From: CAYUJH01 sp964394585
Lineage (GTDB): Bacteria; Bacteroidota; Bacteroidia; Cytophagales; Flammeovirgaceae
Direction of reading: 5' to 3'
Assembly: GCA_964394585.1 (NCBI GenBank)
Contig: CAYMYI010000036.1
Span: 1 to 34,621, forward strand
DNA length: 34,621 nt
Part shown: positions 8,533 to 15,992 of the stretch, piece by piece
Layout of the letters: every line of letters begins with the position of its first letter
How positions within the stretch are numbered: the stretch's first letter is position 1
The notes under the pieces: generated by a model
What the model saw: only the letters and a program-made list of their open reading frames with translations
What the model was told of the DNA's origin: nothing
Database searches by the model: none
Program-made: the position numbers and the translations under genes

Positions 8533-9291
8533 GTGAACAAAAAGTGGGATAAATATATTCGGCAGTTACAAACCAAGAAGTACCGAAAAAAGTACCGAGC
8601 CTTTATAGTAGAAGGCAGTAAAATGGTGGAAGAAGCCTTTGCCAGCCATCAAACCATACAAGCAGTGTTCTACACCGAAAAATTTGCTGATCAGTTTACG
8701 GACTTACCACTGCATACAGCCGAACTTGCTGAAGTTACTACCGAAGAAACTTTGCGAAAAGTAGGTGCATTGCACACGAACGATGGCGCTCTGGCTGTAG
8801 TTCAAATGCCCAAAAACCAGGAAATTCCTACTCTCCTTCCTGCCTTCACGCTTGCCCTCGACGATGTACGCGACCCCGGTAATTTAGGTACTATCCTTCG
8901 CATTGCAGATTGGTTTGGAGTCAATCAAATCGTTTGCTCAGAAACAACCGTAGATATTTACAACGCAAAGGTTATCGCCGCTTCTATGGGGTCGATTTTC
9001 CGTATTCCCTGTTATTACACTGCGCTTCCTAATTTTTTAAAGCGCCTATCGGCGGATGTTAGCGCGTATGGTGCATTTATGGAGGGGCACGACATCGATA
9101 CGATTACTCCCAATGCGCCTACCGTATTGGTAATGGGGAACGAATCGCAAGGGATTCGACCAGAAACGGCTGAATTGATTACGCTTCCCGTTACAATCCC
9201 CCGGTATGGCAATGCCGAATCGCTCAATGTTGCCATTGCCACCGGGATTTTATGCGAGCGTATCACTCGAAAATTGCAAGTATCGATTTAA
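8533..9291 (+). CDS. SpoU/TrmH family RNA 2'-O-methyltransferase
   Basis: The 252-residue protein has an N-terminal substrate-binding domain (about residues 1-95, with FIVEGSKMVEEA) and a C-terminal SPOUT methyltransferase domain. The three SpoU motifs are visible: DDVRDPGNLGTILRIADWFG (motif 1), VLVMGNESQGI (motif 2) and IPRYGNAESLNVAIATGI (motif 3). The knotted SPOUT fold binds S-adenosylmethionine with motifs 2 and 3 and methylates a ribose 2'-OH in rRNA or tRNA. The exact target is not clear from sequence. The start is GTG at 8533; no in-frame ATG lies close upstream and the next Met is residue 31, after the conserved N-terminus. Its TAA overlaps the converging TAA of the rhomboid gene. 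Confidence 0.92.
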   Translation: MNKKWDKYIRQLQTKKYRKKYRAFIVEGSKMVEEAFASHQTIQAVFYTEKFADQFTDLPLHTAELAEVTTEETLRKVGALHTNDGALAVVQMPKNQEIPTLLPAFTLALDDVRDPGNLGTILRIADWFGVNQIVCSETTVDIYNAKVIAASMGSIFRIPCYYTALPNFLKRLSADVSAYGAFMEGHDIDTITPNAPTVLVMGNESQGIRPETAELITLPVTIPRYGNAESLNVAIATGILCERITRKLQVSI

Positions 9292-11237
9292 GGGTATTTA
9301 ATTTTCACTAAGGTTTCCGCCTTGTAAGGGTCTTTTCCAAACAATTTGCCCGGTTGCCATTTAGGACCTTCTAGTAACAATTGTTTCGCTTGCCATTCAT
9401 AAGTGATGTTAGGTGCGTCTTTAAACCGGAAGTCTGTCAAGGTTCCGGTTTCATCCACTGTAAAAAACACCGTCATCTCGCCCACAGGAATTGTTGTTGC
9501 CGTATCCGGGTAAATAAACTCATAGCTATCTAAATAAGTCTGTAGATACTGCTCACCTTTAAGCGGAAGAGGAAAGGCATCAGCAAAGGTATAGCGGTAC
9601 ACGTTACCTCGTAAATCGAATGATTTACCGCTTACCAACCTACCTCGGTCATATAATTCTTCGTAATGTTCTGCTCCGTTCTCATAATAACCATACCATA
9701 GACCTGTGCGAAGCCCTTCTGAGTACGCTCCCTGAGTTTGGATGATTCCATTTGCATAACGCTGTACTTCTGTTCCGTTTCCTTCTATCACCATGGGGTT
9801 TCCCACGGAATCCCAAACGTGCAATGTATAGGTACGGTCGTCGTAAAAAAGTTTACGTTCAAGCATTCCGTTTTCGTGAAAATACTCCCACTTTCCTGTC
9901 TTGAACTCCTCATTATAAACCCCGGCTGCCTCGTAGGTACTATCGCGCCGGTAGTATAAAAACACGCCATCTTTCAGGTCATCTTTGTAGTACCCTTTCA
10001 TTTGAATGCTGCCATCGCGGTAAAAGTCGCGTACTTTTCCTTGCCATCTTCCTAAGGAATCTTGCTTTCCTTCGCGGTAGTACGAGGCTATTTCGGGAAA
10101 TAGCGTTTGCTGCCAATTACTATCGTAATAAATTTTAATAGGATATAAAACTAGCTTAGGTGTGGTATCAGGCGGGGAAATCTCTTCGCTAACAGTTTCG
10201 TAATTTAAAATGTAGCGCAGCCCGGGTAAAGCGCCTACGTTTTCGTTTACTACTTCAATGCTATCCCAGTAGATGTACGATTCTTTCTCCAAGCTTTTGA
10301 TTCGCTGGGCAATTCCCTCGCGCCTAAGGGAACAGTACTCTACCAAAACGGCTTGGTCGCTGAGCAGTTCCAGGGGTAAGTCATCTATTGTTGCCACTTT
10401 ATTGCGTGTTTCTTCCCACAAGGGCAGTGCTGAGCGAAGGGTGTCAAGATAAACCGCATCGGTACGGTAATCGCCACGAATGATGGCACTCGATTTTTTC
10501 TCTTTTTCGAGCATATCTTGAAAAGCCCAATAATACTGAGTTTGCGAACGCGGCAACCCTATGAAAATACCCAGAAAAAGTAACCCGAACACCCAAACAC
10601 CATCTAGCATTGCCGAGAACTTCCAAGGGGTATAGGTGCGGATTTCGCGATAGAATGCCAGCAAAATGCCTGTGAACAATCCACCAAAGTGCCCAGCATG
10701 GTCTACGTTCAAATAACTTCCTAGTAATAGGTTGACTCCAATGAAAAAGCCAAAATTGCCAATGTGAAGCCAAATAGCCCGATTTGCACGGGATTCTTCA
10801 ATAATGGTAACTACTAGGTTGAAGCCATAAATCCCGAATATAGCTCCAGAAGCTCCTACGCTTACTGTAAACAAGTTCCACCAAAGGCTCGCTAGCCCTG
10901 CTCCTATGCCACAAAGAAAATATACTACCCCAAACGAATACGACCCGACGTATTTTTCCAAATCGCTGCCAAGCGCCAGTAATACGTACATATTTACCAA
11001 AATGTGCAGATACCCTCCGTGCACAAACATGCTGGTAAACAAGCGCCACCACTCATTTCGAAGGGTCAAAGGATTGAAATTTGCCCCCCATGGCAGTATT
11101 TCGGTAGCACTCGCCGTTACCCACTGGAAGGCTACTCCTTGCCAACTCATGAGTAAAAACACAAAAAGGTTTGCCGCTAAAAGCGCTGTAGTAACTTTCG
11201 GAAGTCTTACTAAAAAGCCTACTGTGATATTTCGCAT
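9288..11237 (-). CDS. Rhomboid protease fused to MORN-like repeats and a TonB-C-like domain
   Basis: I place the start at the ATG at 11237 (649 residues); a TTG at 11255 would add six residues but overlaps the tail of a terminator hairpin. Residues 1-230 form a rhomboid membrane domain: HILVN (H78, N82), GASGAIFG with catalytic Ser130, and DHAGHFGG with catalytic His183, all conserved, so protease activity is likely. A linker of about 150 residues follows. Residues about 400-565 hold MORN/YwqK-like repeats with the pattern G-Y-x-(D/E)-G-x-x-(D/T)-G-x-W-x-Y-(Y/F)-x-x-(N/D)-G. The last ~65 residues (GEMTVFFTVDETGTLTDF, then PKWQPG) resemble the TonB C-terminal domain. With this topology the soluble part probably lies on one side of the inner membrane; which side is not certain. 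Confidence 0.87.
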   Translation of the reverse strand: MRNITVGFLVRLPKVTTALLAANLFVFLLMSWQGVAFQWVTASATEILPWGANFNPLTLRNEWWRLFTSMFVHGGYLHILVNMYVLLALGSDLEKYVGSYSFGVVYFLCGIGAGLASLWWNLFTVSVGASGAIFGIYGFNLVVTIIEESRANRAIWLHIGNFGFFIGVNLLLGSYLNVDHAGHFGGLFTGILLAFYREIRTYTPWKFSAMLDGVWVFGLLFLGIFIGLPRSQTQYYWAFQDMLEKEKKSSAIIRGDYRTDAVYLDTLRSALPLWEETRNKVATIDDLPLELLSDQAVLVEYCSLRREGIAQRIKSLEKESYIYWDSIEVVNENVGALPGLRYILNYETVSEEISPPDTTPKLVLYPIKIYYDSNWQQTLFPEIASYYREGKQDSLGRWQGKVRDFYRDGSIQMKGYYKDDLKDGVFLYYRRDSTYEAAGVYNEEFKTGKWEYFHENGMLERKLFYDDRTYTLHVWDSVGNPMVIEGNGTEVQRYANGIIQTQGAYSEGLRTGLWYGYYENGAEHYEELYDRGRLVSGKSFDLRGNVYRYTFADAFPLPLKGEQYLQTYLDSYEFIYPDTATTIPVGEMTVFFTVDETGTLTDFRFKDAPNITYEWQAKQLLLEGPKWQPGKLFGKDPYKAETLVKIKYP

Positions 11238-11253
11238 AGGTTCAATTTTCCTC

Positions 11254-11294
11254 AAAAGAAAAGCACAAGCTGCTAAACAAACAACTTGTGCTTT
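11254..11294 (-). terminator. Rho-independent terminator after the Lys-rich membrane protein gene
   Basis: AAAGCACAAG (11260-11269) and CTTGTGCTTT (11285-11294) form a perfect 10-bp stem with a 15-base loop. Read on the - strand, the second arm runs into TTTCTTTTG, a T-rich tail. The hairpin lies 24 bases after the stop of the upstream gene (11318-11794) and just before the rhomboid gene, so it should end the transcript of the protease/membrane-protein pair. It also argues that the rhomboid gene starts at the ATG at 11237. Confidence 0.7.
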
Positions 11295-11317
11295 CTGAAA
11301 AATACTGAATTAAAGGG

Positions 11318-11794
11318 TTAGATAATTCCGACGATAATCAAAATCACACCTACTGCCAATAAAATAATACCGAGCTGGTAGCTAAGCAATAAAGCAATCA
11401 CTACTCCAATTAAAGAAAGGATAACTCCTAAGCGTACATAGCTGCGGTTTGCCTCAGCGGCTTTTGCAATTTTCGCATCGCGCTTTTCTAATAATTTCTT
11501 TACTTTCTCTGCCTTTTTTTGGCGCTTTTCAGGGCTCACTTTTTTAGCGCGCTTATCTGCTTTTTCTAATTTCTTAGTAAGAATTTTTTCGAGTTTTGCC
11601 GCTTTTTTTTCACCAAGTTGCTCTTTATTGGCAGCAATCGCTTCTTTCAACTGTGCTTTTTGCTCTTCGAGGGTAAGTTGCTGCTGTGGCTGTTCTTCTG
11701 CGGCAGCTTGTGGACTTGTGGTTTCTACGGTATTGGTTGCCCATGCAGAAGACAACACCATTACGCTACAAAGGGTAAGAATGATTTTTTTCAT
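11318..11794 (-). CDS. Secreted/membrane Lys- and Glu-rich protein of unknown function
   Basis: The 158-residue protein starts with a signal peptide (MKKIILTLCSVMVLSSAWA, cleavage after residue 19). A Gln-rich stretch (about 35-45) and a strongly charged Lys/Glu/Ala helix (about 45-115, likely coiled coil) follow. The C-terminal 40 residues are hydrophobic and glycine-spaced, enough for one or two membrane segments (LGVILSLIGVVIALLLSY, then GIILLAVGVILIIVGII). This would place the charged helix in the periplasm, tethered to the inner membrane. I do not recognise a family. It begins 41 bases after the subtilisin gene on the same strand and ends before a terminator, so the two may form an operon. 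Confidence 0.75.
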   Translation of the reverse strand: MKKIILTLCSVMVLSSAWATNTVETTSPQAAAEEQPQQQLTLEEQKAQLKEAIAANKEQLGEKKAAKLEKILTKKLEKADKRAKKVSPEKRQKKAEKVKKLLEKRDAKIAKAAEANRSYVRLGVILSLIGVVIALLLSYQLGIILLAVGVILIIVGII

Positions 11795-11835
11795 AGAATT
11801 GAATGATTTAATGAGAAAAAATTGAACGATGAATT

Positions 11836-13437
11836 TTACGATTTAATCATGCGAAATGTTTGCGCTCCTCTGTCCGTTGCCACTCGAAGGAGATACACAC
11901 CGGCAGGAATTTCCTGTGGAAAGATGAGCGTTTGTTTTGTGGTAGTAGCTTCCCAAAAATGCTTATGTACTTCTTTACCTTGTAAAGTAAAAATACGGAT
12001 ATCAAATTGATTCCCTAAGGCTTCTGTTGGAATTTCTATGGAAAAACTGGTTTCAAACGGATTGGGGAATATGGAAATAGCGGGAAGTTCACCCTCGGTT
12101 TCCAGGGCAGTTACCATTTCGTATGCTAGTGCACGCTCAAAATCGGGGATACCGTAGCCCAAACGGTTATCGGGCGCTTCTGCTTGCGATGCCGTTTTGG
12201 TAATTGCCTCGATTACCTCCATGTTGGTAAGTTCAGGTCGTGCTTGCCACAATCCTGCGGCTAAACTTGCCACCAATGGGCACGAAAACGAAGTACCTAC
12301 GGTTGAGCGCGTTCCTCCTCCCCCATTACTGGTAATAGTGAACCAACCTTGGGCTGCGATCTCTGGTTTAATCCGGTCGTCGACTGTGGGGCCCAAAGAG
12401 CTGAACTCCATATACTCGCCGTTAGCGTTTACCGCCCCTACCGAAAGCACCGAATCGGCATCGGCTGGCGGGGTAACTTTTTTCCATGGGTCGTTGCCCT
12501 CGTTGCCTACACTCGTTACTACTAACATTCCGGTAGCGGCTGCCCAATCGGCTGCATCGGTTACTAGGGCAGTTTCACCATCGAGTTGCTCTACCGAATA
12601 CGAATCTTCTTCTAAATCGAATAAAGTATATCCCAAGGACGATACGATAATGTCAACCCCCAAACTATCCGCACGTTCTGCAGCTACAATCCAGTAAATC
12701 TCCTCTAACCGCGATTCAATCGCCACGTTTTCCGTTCTGAATAAATGAAATGAAGCCCCATATGCACCCCCTATCATGGTTTGGGGTTGGTACGATGCAA
12801 TGATAGAGTACACTTGCCTGCCGTGGTCAGAAGAACGGAAGACATTTTCATCGCCTTCTACAAAATCGAAGGTGCTTAAGAGTCGCCCCTCTGTCTCTAC
12901 ATGCCGAAGCGATTGGTCGGTGTTCCCATTCACAAAGCCACCATCCAATACAGCGATGGTGATTCCTTCACCGGTATAGCCTTGTGCGTGCATTTCGTCA
13001 AGCCCAATCATATCGGCTTGCCCAAAACTTGCGCCGTAGTCTTCTTCAGTAGTCGCCCAAGCATTATTGCTCATGCCCCGTGTTACATAAGGCAAATCTT
13101 GAGTGAATTCCCACGAACGGATATCTTTTATTTGGGTTTCTGATGCAAGTACTAAAGCGGCATTGACCCACTTGCTAGTATAAATAACTTGAGCTCCTGT
13201 ACTTCGGATGGAATCGAGATAGACTGCGCTGACTGGTAAATCGCGCGCTGAAATAGCAATATTTTGCCGCTGCCTACGGAGTAGTGCTTTTTCTGAAAGG
13301 AACTTATCGGGTTCGTTTACCGAGAAAGCAGTGCCTTCTTTATTGGTAAAACCAATGAAATAATGCAGGGATTGGGCAATACTAGTGGATTGTACAACTA
13401 AAAAGAGTATGCCTGCGAAAAGCCATCTGTTTTTCAT
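11836..13437 (-). CDS. T9SS-exported subtilisin-like (S8) serine protease
   Basis: The 533-residue protein has a signal peptide (about residues 1-21, ending SIAQ) and a propeptide-like region to about residue 130. A peptidase S8 domain follows, with the full catalytic set: Asp165 in IAVLDGGF, His205 in SSDHGRQVYS, Asn312 in SVGNEGND (oxyanion) and Ser383 in GTSFSCPLVA. The last ~80 residues, from ISIFPNPFETSFSIEIP to QTFRMIKS, are a T9SS type A sorting domain (PNP motif, then a G-x-Y-L-L-R-V strand). The enzyme should be exported through the type IX system and attached to or released from the cell surface as an extracellular protease. Substrate is unknown. Confidence 0.95.
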   Translation of the reverse strand: MKNRWLFAGILFLVVQSTSIAQSLHYFIGFTNKEGTAFSVNEPDKFLSEKALLRRQRQNIAISARDLPVSAVYLDSIRSTGAQVIYTSKWVNAALVLASETQIKDIRSWEFTQDLPYVTRGMSNNAWATTEEDYGASFGQADMIGLDEMHAQGYTGEGITIAVLDGGFVNGNTDQSLRHVETEGRLLSTFDFVEGDENVFRSSDHGRQVYSIIASYQPQTMIGGAYGASFHLFRTENVAIESRLEEIYWIVAAERADSLGVDIIVSSLGYTLFDLEEDSYSVEQLDGETALVTDAADWAAATGMLVVTSVGNEGNDPWKKVTPPADADSVLSVGAVNANGEYMEFSSLGPTVDDRIKPEIAAQGWFTITSNGGGGTRSTVGTSFSCPLVASLAAGLWQARPELTNMEVIEAITKTASQAEAPDNRLGYGIPDFERALAYEMVTALETEGELPAISIFPNPFETSFSIEIPTEALGNQFDIRIFTLQGKEVHKHFWEATTTKQTLIFPQEIPAGVYLLRVATDRGAQTFRMIKS

Positions 13438-13590
13438 GCTGATTTCTTGTGAAGGTAGTGAATCGTATTTCTACCGTACTAATTTAATAAACACTCTTGA
13501 AAGCATAGTTTTTAAACAGATAGGGTAACGTTATGTTACTTGTGTAAAGCAAAATCATTACGTAAAAAATTTAACACGCTATTAGCCTTT

Positions 13591-14307
13591 ATGGAAAACT
13601 TAAACGACAAAAATATTCTTGTGGTAGGTGCTAGCTCAGGAATTGGAAACGCCCTAGCCGCTCAACTCTTAGAATCAGGCGCTACCGTTTGGAGTGCATC
13701 GCGTACTAAACCTGAAGGGCTTGCCGTTCAGCACCTTACATACGATGTAACCAAAGAAGATGGTAGCCGATTGAAAGCGTTTTTGCCCGATACACTGCAT
13801 GGCGTTGCCTACTGCCCCGGTACAATCAACCTAAAGCCATTTCATCGCTTAAAAAGAGAAGATTTTTTGCACGATTTTGAAGTAAATCACCTGGGTGCTG
13901 TTACACTTTTACAAAGTGTATTACCACAACTCAAAAAAGCCAAGGGTGCTTCGGTAGTATTGTATAGCACGGTAGCGGTACAAACGGGAATGGGTTTTCA
14001 TGCGAGTGTGGCATCTGCAAAAGGTGCCTTGGAAGGGTTGACCCGCTCTTTGGCTGCCGAATGGGCAAGCGCGCATATACGTGTGAATGCCATTGCTCCC
14101 TCGCTAACCGATACGCCATTGGCAAATCAACTGCTCAGCACCGATGAAAAACGTGAAGCTTCAGCCAAGCGCCATCCGCTCAAAAAAGTAGGTACTGCGG
14201 ATGAACTAGCCTCCATTTCTGCCTTTTTGCTTTCTCCGAGCGCCGGGTGGATTACCGGGCAAATCGTTGGGGTTGACGGGGGCATGTCATCTGTTCTTAA
14301 TCTATAA
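13591..14307 (+). CDS. SDR family oxidoreductase lacking the catalytic Tyr
   Basis: A frame opens at TTG 13540, but the ATG at 13591 fits the family start (NDKNILVVGASSGIGNALAA) and gives 238 residues. The cofactor loop GASSGIG (13-19) and the C-terminal APSLTDTPLANQL and GQIVGVDGGMSSV segments are typical of classical short-chain dehydrogenases. The active-site segment reads STVAVQTGMGFHASVASAKG: Ser126 and Lys144 are in place, but the Tyr of the YxxxK motif is Val140. Proteins with this HASxAxAKGA motif form a recurrent subgroup as far as I recall, so it is not a lone mutation. Its reaction is unknown. It ends 18 bases before the photolyase gene, suggesting co-transcription. Confidence 0.9.
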   Translation: MENLNDKNILVVGASSGIGNALAAQLLESGATVWSASRTKPEGLAVQHLTYDVTKEDGSRLKAFLPDTLHGVAYCPGTINLKPFHRLKREDFLHDFEVNHLGAVTLLQSVLPQLKKAKGASVVLYSTVAVQTGMGFHASVASAKGALEGLTRSLAAEWASAHIRVNAIAPSLTDTPLANQLLSTDEKREASAKRHPLKKVGTADELASISAFLLSPSAGWITGQIVGVDGGMSSVLNL

Positions 14308-14325
14308 ATGCACTAAACTATTGCA

Positions 14326-15624
14326 ATGAAAATTAGCATATTTTGGCACCGCCGCGACATACGGCTAGAGGATAACACCGGGCTTTTTCATGCGCTTAAA
14401 GGAGAACACCCCGTACTCCCTCTTTTTATTTTTGATAGGGAGATTTTAGAAAAACTAGAAGACCGAGATGATAAGCGCGTTTCTTTCATACATTATTACC
14501 TTACTGAACTGAAACAGCAGTTAGAAGAAGTGGGTAGTTCGTTGTTAGTGAAGTATGGTAAACCTGCAGATGTTTGGGCTGAAATCCTGCAAGAATTCGA
14601 TGTTGCTGCCGTTTACACCAACCACGACTACGAGCCTTACGCTAAAGAACGCGATGCAACCATTGGCGAATATTTATTATCGGAAGGTATCGCTTTCCAT
14701 ACATTCAAAGACCAGTGTTTTTTTGAAAAAGATGAAGTGGTAAAGAACGATGGAAAGCCCTACACGGTTTACAGCCCTTATGGGCGAAAGTGGAGGGCTT
14801 TGTTGGAGGAAACAGGCGTGCCTGAATATCCTTCAGAAACTTTGAAAGAACGTTTTTGGCAGACCGCCCCCCTACCCATGCCCTCACTAGCTTCTATGGG
14901 ATTTCAAAAAGCCATCCTTTCATTCCCACCAAAAACAACCAAAACCCATTTGTTGAAGCAATATGCTGAAAAGCGAAATTTCCCCGGGATTGAAGGAACA
15001 AGCCGGCTCAGTGTACACTTGCGGTTTGGCACTATTAGCATTCGAAAAGCCGTAAAATATGGCATACAGTATAGCGATAGCTGGCTAAATGAACTCACTT
15101 GGCGCGATTTCTACATGATGATTTTGCATCATTTTCCGCATGTAGTCGATCAAAATTTCAACCGAAAATACGATGCGGTAACATGGCGTGCCGATGAAAC
15201 TCATTTTCAGGCTTGGTGCGAAGGGCGCACCGGCTACCCGATCGTAGATGCGGGAATGCGTGAGTTGAACACGACCGGTTTTATGCACAACCGCGTTCGG
15301 ATGATAACCGCTAGTTTTCTAACAAAGCACTTATTCCTCGATTGGCGATGGGGAGAGCGGTATTTTGCTCGCAAACTTCTCGACTTCGACCTTTCGGCAA
15401 ACAATGGCGGATGGCAGTGGGCTGCTGGCACCGGTACGGATGCCCAACCGTATTTCCGTGTGTTTAATCCTTACTCACAAACTGAAAAGTTTGACCCTAC
15501 TTTGCAATACATAAAAAAGTGGGTGCCGGAATTTCAAGAGTTTTCATATCCGAAACCTATTGTAGAACACAAAGCAGCAAGGGAACGCGCCATTCAACGT
15601 TTTAAAGAAGCGCTAGGGAAATAG
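14326..15624 (+). CDS. phrB: Cryptochrome/photolyase family protein, likely class I CPD photolyase
   Basis: The 432-residue length is usual for class I photolyases, which repair cyclobutane pyrimidine dimers in DNA with blue light. The N-terminal antenna domain opens with ISIFWHRRDIRLEDNTGL. The C-terminal FAD-binding domain shows EGRTGYPIVDAGMREL, HNRVRM, DWRWGERYFARKLLDFD and SANNGGWQWAAGTGTDAQPY, followed by FRVFNP. The first Asn of NNGGW corresponds to Asn378 of E. coli PhrB, a residue photolyases keep near the flavin while many cryptochromes have Asp; the Trp residues of the electron-transfer chain are also present. The antenna chromophore cannot be decided. A cryptochrome-like role is possible but less likely. 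Confidence 0.92.
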   Translation: MKISIFWHRRDIRLEDNTGLFHALKGEHPVLPLFIFDREILEKLEDRDDKRVSFIHYYLTELKQQLEEVGSSLLVKYGKPADVWAEILQEFDVAAVYTNHDYEPYAKERDATIGEYLLSEGIAFHTFKDQCFFEKDEVVKNDGKPYTVYSPYGRKWRALLEETGVPEYPSETLKERFWQTAPLPMPSLASMGFQKAILSFPPKTTKTHLLKQYAEKRNFPGIEGTSRLSVHLRFGTISIRKAVKYGIQYSDSWLNELTWRDFYMMILHHFPHVVDQNFNRKYDAVTWRADETHFQAWCEGRTGYPIVDAGMRELNTTGFMHNRVRMITASFLTKHLFLDWRWGERYFARKLLDFDLSANNGGWQWAAGTGTDAQPYFRVFNPYSQTEKFDPTLQYIKKWVPEFQEFSYPKPIVEHKAARERAIQRFKEALGK

Positions 15625-15801
15625 CTAACTCAAGTTACTTTCCCGTATTGGGAACTGCGTAATCGTTATTACAAGAAAAAGACTTTATTATCGTTTATAA
15701 TTCGGCTTGTACTCCCCATCTGTTTCCAAAATAATCCAATACGTGTAACATAATAAAAAGACAGAATCTTTAAGATATCGAATCTGCTTTTCTTGCTAGT
15801 G

Positions 15802-15818
15802 AACCCTCTTTGAGGGTT
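15802..15818. promoter_or_regulatory. Short hairpin AACCCTC-TTT-GAGGGTT
   Basis: A perfect 7-bp stem with a 3-base loop lies 174 bases before the giant gene. The sequence after it (GATTATCATA) has no T-run, so it is a poor intrinsic terminator. An operator or an mRNA or DNA structure upstream of the promoter are alternatives; nothing in the window decides between them. Confidence 0.3.
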
Positions 15819-15877
15819 GATTATCATACATTAAGTTATTTTGATGCGATGTGCTTTAACAAGCCATAAATTGCTTG

Positions 15878-15885
15878 TATATTTG
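15878..15885 (+). promoter_or_regulatory. Candidate -7 promoter element for the giant adhesin gene
   Basis: TATATTTG matches the Bacteroidota -7 consensus TAnnTTTG exactly and would give a 5' leader of about 100 bases before the ATG at 15993. No TTG lies at the expected distance upstream (17-23 bases), the nearest being at 15841-15843, so the -33 element is weak or absent. Confidence 0.35.
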
Positions 15886-15992
15886 AGGTAGCTATAAAGT
15901 TGGCATTATTACTTCTACGTTACTATAAAATTGATTGTCCTCAGACCAACCAAACGTTCACTATTTAAAAGTCTTCATTAACAAACTTCTTT

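Larger units (their letters stand above)
15625..15992. other. 368-base intergenic region before the giant adhesin gene
   Basis: I see no gene here on either strand. It holds an imperfect hairpin (TTCCC-GTATT-GGGAA, about 15640-15654) soon after the photolyase stop, a 7-bp hairpin at 15802-15818 without a T-run, and a promoter-like -7 element at 15878-15885. The rest is A/T-rich and unremarkable. As the only long gap in the right half of the window, it is the likely site of transcription control for the adhesin operon. Confidence 0.6.

Noticed and set aside
12197..12697. 166-codon open frame on the + strand inside the subtilisin gene
   Set aside because: The opposite strand carries the catalytic motifs and sorting domain of the protease; the + strand translation is Ser/Thr/Pro-rich with no known features.
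13540..13590. TTG start giving an SDR protein longer by 17 residues
   Set aside because: The extra residues are Lys-rich and precede the conserved N-terminus; the ATG at 13591 sits at the usual family start.
15802..15818. Terminator for the photolyase gene
   Set aside because: The hairpin is 178 bases after the stop and has no T-run on either side that would make an intrinsic terminator.
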